A stretch of DNA of 12,500 nt from Anaeromyces robustus (Eukaryota; Neocallimastigomycota; Neocallimastigomycetes; Neocallimastigales; Neocallimastigaceae). The notes under the pieces were generated by a model. It was given only the letters and a program-made list of their open reading frames with translations. It was not told where the DNA came from and made no database searches. Both the position numbers and the translations under genes were made by a program. The stretch spans positions 1-12,500 of the forward strand of contig MCFG01000232.1 of the NCBI GenBank assembly GCA_002104895.1, read 5' to 3'. This document shows positions 9,240-12,500 of this stretch, one piece after another (position 1 is the first letter of the stretch; each line of letters starts with the position of its first letter).

Positions 9240-9299
9240 ACATTTAATAGTTGAATCCGTTCAAACTTTTAGATATGAACGGATTCAACTATTAAATGT
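9240..9299. repeat. 24-bp perfect inverted repeat (foldback or MITE-like)
   Basis: Positions 9240-9263 and 9276-9299 are perfect reverse complements over 24 bp, with a 12-base loop at 9264-9275. The arms have mixed composition (core GAATCCGTTCA), so this is not A/T chance pairing. A partial direct copy of the arm (ATAGTTGAATAC) lies just to the left at about 9230-9241. The form suits a small foldback transposable element or a hairpin RNA. No flanking target duplication was identified. Confidence 0.8.
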
Positions 9300-9311
9300 T
9301 CATTTTCACTA

Positions 9312-9577
9312 CTACCAGTAATTATCTTTTTCATCTTTTAGGCAAATTAATTTATACATATATTTTTCTAATACCTTAAGTATTGATTGATAGAATTCTT
9401 TAATTTTAGGATCATTTTTACAAATTGAAAAATTGAAAAATATTCTAATAAACTATTAAGTAATTTTTGACACTTTTCAAATATAAAATTATAACCTTTC
9501 CATATATTCTGAATTTTTTTATTCTTCCATTTGGAAGGATTAATATTAATATTATAAGCATTACGGAAACTAATAAA
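9312..9577 (-). pseudogene. Broken unknown gene fragment with an 8-bp tandem duplication
   Basis: On the minus strand an open stretch begins after a TAA at 9578-9580 and reads FRNAYNININPSKWKNKKIQ, later GYNFIFEKCQKLLNSLLEYF. The frame then shifts; the second frame continues CKNDPKIKEFYQSILKVLEK and ends DNYW with stop TAG at 9312-9314. The shift coincides with a tandem 8-bp duplication (ATTGAAAA at 9425-9432 and 9433-9440). Removing one unit joins both frames into about 85 codons. No start codon is present. An AG lies on the minus strand just upstream of the TTCCGT, so this could instead be the last exon of a spliced gene. The product is not recognised. It is Lys/Asn/Tyr-rich and probably alpha-helical. 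Confidence 0.5.
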
Positions 9578-10067
9578 TTAAAATTTTTCACATTAATAAT
9601 ATATATATTTTTATAGTAATATAAAAATATAAATATTGTTATTTTTATATTTATAATATTTAATTATTATAAAAAATAAAATAATCAGCAATGTATGTCC
9701 CATATATATAACAATAGTAAAATATTATTTTTATATTTAACTATATTTATAGATAAATAAATAATTTTTTATTAATATATATGAATAATTAAATATTTAA
9801 ATCAATCATTTCCTTTAAATCTTTTTAATGATTGGCAGAATAATTTTTTGAAAGGATATAAATTTAAACATCATTCTGCGAAAGAAATTTTTTTTTTTAA
9901 TTTATTGATCAAAAAAGAAACAAAATAAAATAATAAATAAATAAAGAAAAAATAAAAGAAAATAAAATAGATTTGAAAGTATAATATAGTACTATAGTAA
10001 AAAGTAAAAATCAAGTTATTTATTTTTTGTTTATTCAATACTATTTTATTTTATTTAAAAAGAAAGA
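9578..10067. other. Non-coding A/T-rich stretch
   Basis: No gene is supported. The only structure noted is an imperfect hairpin around 9836-9880, where GCAGAAT pairs with ATTCTGC across about 36 bases, and the usual A/T runs. Confidence 0.6.
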
Positions 10068-10082
10068 ATGAAAGAAATTTAT

Positions 10083-10179
10083 AAAAAAAATAATATTAAG
10101 GATGATTTAATAAAGTTCAAGCTCAACAACCTGAAAATAATTGATGTTAACTTTCATAACTGATAATATTATTTTTTTT
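10083..10179 (+). ncRNA. Candidate C/D-box snoRNA targeting large-subunit rRNA
   Basis: The ends form a perfect 16-bp terminal stem: AAAAAAAATAATATTA (10083-10098) with TAATATTATTTTTTTT (10164-10179). Inside lie, in C/D order, a box C-like ATGATTT (10102-10108; consensus RTGATGA), box D' CTGA (10131-10134), box C'-like TTGATGT (10141-10147) and box D CTGA (10160-10163), with box D directly abutting the stem. The stretch before D', TCAAGCTCAACA (10117-10128), is perfectly antisense to TGTTGAGCTTGA of the highly conserved 25S/28S rRNA segment CCTGTTGAGCTTGACTC (known sequence, recalled). By the box-plus-five rule it would place 2'-O-methylation on the U pairing with 10126, the third base of that 12-mer. 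The weak point is box C, which lacks the usual sixth-position G. No target is recognised for the guide before box D. A 31-codon ORF starting at 10068 overlaps it and is probably incidental. Confidence 0.6.
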
Positions 10180-10836
10180 AATTAATTTTCATTCTTTTTT
10201 ATTATTATAAAATAAATAAGATAATTGTTACTATTATTGTTTTATTTTATATTCTAATTGTTTTATATTTTATTCTAAATTTTGTTTTCTTCTATATATA
10301 TTATTATATATATATTTAATAAATGTTATTAAATACTGAAAAATTATAATTGTTAATAGTAATAAAATATTATATATTTTTAATTATTTTTAAAATTGAA
10401 TTTTGCTGATCCAAAACAAAATATTATATATTCTTGTCCATATAATTATTTTTCTTTTTGCAATGTTTGTTTTTATATTATATTTATAGAAAAAAAGTTT
10501 TTTTTTTTTTTATTTTTATTTTTATCTCATATCGTCTTGAGACGTTAAGGATAAGTCTTTTATAACAAATTATTTATTTTCATGTCCTGAAGATAATGTT
10601 TTTAAAAAAATTTTAATAACTAAATAAATAATATTTTATATTATTAATTACTTTACTAAAAAGTAATTATTTAATATTTTTATTAAATTTATTAAATTTT
10701 TCTATATTTTTTTACTGATTTATTAATTAAAAAAATTTTTTTTTTCAAAAAATTAATATATTTACTTTTTAATTTTATTAAATTTTTTTTGTAAAAATTT
10801 TTAGTTTTTTTTTTATAATAATTATTGTCCAAAATA
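10180..10836. other. Intergenic region and promoter of the capping-enzyme gene
   Basis: No coding sequence is supported. A small hairpin (CGTCT-TG-AGACG) lies near 10533-10544 in a short stretch richer in G/C. T- and A-tracts around 10730-10815 precede the capping gene and may form its promoter. Confidence 0.5.
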
Positions 10837-12500
10837 ATGGTTTTACCGGATATACCAGGAGAATCATTGAGTCCTGCTTATGAAAGAGAAAAAATACGTC
10901 ATGTAGCAAACTTAATGCATGTACATCACAATAGGTATATAACATATATATGTTATATAAAATTTTTATTTATTTATTTCTTTTTATGTTTAATGGAAAT
11001 AAATGATTTCAAAATTACTATTTTTTGTTAGATTTTGAATAAATAAATAAATAAATAATAAATAAATAAATGAAATGAAAAAATTAAATAAAAAATTTAA
11101 ATTGATTATATGAATTGTTTTTTTTTTTATCTGTATCCATTTAAATCTTTCATTATTGTTGTATACTTCTTTAATATTGTACTGATGTTGCTTTAAAATT
11201 ATTATAATTAATATATTATTTAAATTGTTTCACAAATTGTTCAACAACTTAAAAAAAAAAAAAAAAGATTTCCAGGTGCTCAACCTGTAAGTTTCAGTAA
11301 TGAGCATTTTTCAGAGCTAGAGAATGAAAATTATTTTGTGAGTGAAAAAGCAGATGGAGTTCGCTGTTTATTATTTCTATGTAAAAATATAGAAGGGCAT
11401 ATGGAAGCATTTTTGGTAAAATATATATATCATGTTTTTTATATATCCATTTTTATTTTAATTTTCATAATTATAAAAAATTGATTATAATTTGTATTAT
11501 TAATTTATTTATATATATATATACATATGCCTATTATTATCCTATTATTATTATACGAATATTTTTTAATTTTTATTATTATAATTTTTTAATATCATCA
11601 TTCAATAACTTATTAATAAATAATAATTATACCTATTTCCATTAATTTCAAATAATAACATTTATTATCCATCTAATGATAATTCATATTTTTTTTTTAA
11701 ATAACAATAATGACAATAATGACAATAATAATTAAAAGATTGATAGAAAGAATAAATATAAATTTATAAGAAATTTATGGTTCCCTTTGCCGAATGATAA
11801 AACATTTACACATTTTCATAGTAATACTATCATTGACGGTGAATTGGTTTTAGATGAACTTGAAGATGGAACAGTAATTAATTATATATTTCTATATTAT
11901 TTATTTTATTTTATTTTATTTTATTTTATTATTGTTATAGATTTTTTTCATTTTTTAATTTTTATTTTTATGTTTTATTTTATTTTATTTTATTGTTTTT
12001 TTCATAAAAAACACTTAATATTAAAATATAATTTGTATAAATAATAATTTCATATATCTTTTTTAACATTTTTACTTTTATTTAATACATTAGAAATTAA
12101 TAATTCTTAATTAATTAATATTTAGATACATTTATAATTTTAATTTCATTTGTATATATATACATTTTAAAACATTTGAAATTTATTTATTTTATTAATT
12201 ATTATTATGATGATTTATACATTCGACATTTATTAACCCATTTCATTTCTCATTATATATAATTATTTTATTTTATTTTATTTTATTTTATTTTATTTTA
12301 TTCTATATACTTTTTTTTTATAATAATAATAATAATAATAATTATATATATAAAAGCAAAAACTAAGGTTTTTGATTTTTGATCTTGTAGTTTATGAAGG
12401 TGATTATTTAGCAGGAAGAGAATATAGTAAACGTTTAGGTGTAAGTTTCATAAGACATAATAAAATATTAAAATTATAAATATTGCCTATGTCGTCAATG
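10837..12500 (+). CDS. mRNA guanylyltransferase (capping enzyme, Ceg1-like), 5' part, spliced, cut by the window end
   Basis: Exons are 10837-10934, 11268-11415, 11739-11873 and 12357-12440, joining in frame to 155 residues. The introns (333, 323 and 483 nt) start GTATAT, GTAAAA and GTAATT and end in AG; a fourth starts GTAAGT at 12441 and runs off the edge. The product adds the GMP cap to nascent Pol II transcripts in the nucleus. Evidence: an N-terminal DIPG segment (5-8), FPGAQPVSF (34-42), nucleotidyltransferase motif I EKADGVR (59-65) with Lys60 as the GMP-accepting lysine, DRK (84-86), motif III DGELV (115-119) and motif IIIa FLIFDLV (132-138), then KRLG (152-155). There is no N-terminal triphosphatase domain, as in the fungal (not animal or plant) arrangement. 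Motifs IV-VI and the OB fold must lie to the right. The start is the ATG at 10837, preceded by AAAATA; no better start lies upstream. Introns and motif spacing mark it as a host gene. Confidence 0.93.
12266..12302. repeat. TTTTA pentanucleotide microsatellite in intron 3
   Basis: About seven copies of TTTTA run through the third intron of the capping gene, followed at about 12320-12342 by a run of AAT triplets. A shorter TTTTA run lies at about 11901-11925 in the same intron. These explain the greater length of this intron. Confidence 0.8.

Noticed and set aside
10068-10163. 31-codon small ORF (MKEIYKKNN...)
   Set aside because: It overlaps the snoRNA candidate almost completely, is Lys/Asn-rich as expected of random A/T, and its stop lies inside box D.
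10935-11031. Apparent coding tail after the first capping-enzyme exon
   Set aside because: It is read-through into intron 1. The donor after codon 32 joins in frame to FPGAQPVSF, the expected family continuation.
11771-11873. Alternative acceptor (AG at 11769-11770) for exon 3 of the capping gene
   Set aside because: It breaks the reading frame. The AG at 11737-11738 keeps phase and adds IDRKNKYKF, which matches the family pattern.
12207-12213. Consensus box C (ATGATGA) in intron 3 of the capping gene
   Set aside because: No CTGA box follows within a plausible distance, so an intronic snoRNA is not supported.
12368-12440. Alternative acceptor (AG at 12366-12367) for exon 4 of the capping gene
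   Set aside because: It shifts the frame. The AG at 12355-12356 keeps phase and gives QKLRFLIFDLV, the expected motif IIIa context.
10837-12500. Capping enzyme as part of the viral cassette
   Set aside because: It has four introns, a fungal-type domain layout and lies 7.4 kb away on the other strand. It is a host gene, and its closeness to a polymerase subunit is probably coincidence.
1-12500. CRISPR arrays, tRNA or rRNA genes
   Set aside because: No regularly spaced unique-spacer repeats, cloverleaf with TTCNANNC-type arm, or rRNA core sequence was seen on either strand.

Overview
The window looks like nuclear DNA of an AT-rich, intron-bearing fungus. An anaerobic gut fungus (Neocallimastigomycota) fits best: intergenic DNA is almost pure A/T with long homopolymer runs, introns are short and AT-rich, the capping enzyme has the fungal guanylyltransferase-only layout, and one secreted protein recalls the fungal Agd3 family. 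The assignment is inference; another AT-rich early-diverging fungus is possible.

Layout. Positions 349-3402 (minus) hold one intronless 1017-codon reading frame for a complete, divergent second-largest subunit of a multisubunit RNA polymerase (RPB2/beta). It is shorter than the cellular Pol I/II/III subunits and lacks the introns of its neighbours. It is best read as a virus-derived (Nucleocytoviricota-like) or virus-like-element gene integrated in the fungal genome. Positions 3403-5160 are non-coding. Positions 5161-6443 (plus) carry a three-exon gene for a 300-residue secreted, probably GPI-anchored protein that resembles the N-terminal carbohydrate-binding part (CBM87) of the Agd3 deacetylase family, without the deacetylase domain. 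Positions 6444-8340 are low-complexity A/T. Positions 8398-9300 contain three strong hairpins, interleaved with decayed minus-strand coding remnants at 8621-9577, one of them ankyrin-like. Around 10083-10179 lies a probable C/D-box snoRNA, with a 16-bp terminal stem and a 12-nt antisense match to a conserved 25S/28S rRNA segment. From 10837 to the right edge run the first four exons of the host mRNA guanylyltransferase (Ceg1-like), which is cut by the window end.

How the parts relate. The capping enzyme, snoRNA and secreted protein look like ordinary host genes with their own promoters. The polymerase subunit is the foreign item. No other polymerase subunit or viral core gene is visible here, so it cannot make a working polymerase from this window alone. 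Poly(dA:dT) blocks lie about 100-165 bases upstream of both the polymerase gene and the secreted-protein gene, so the foreign gene may now sit behind a host-like promoter.
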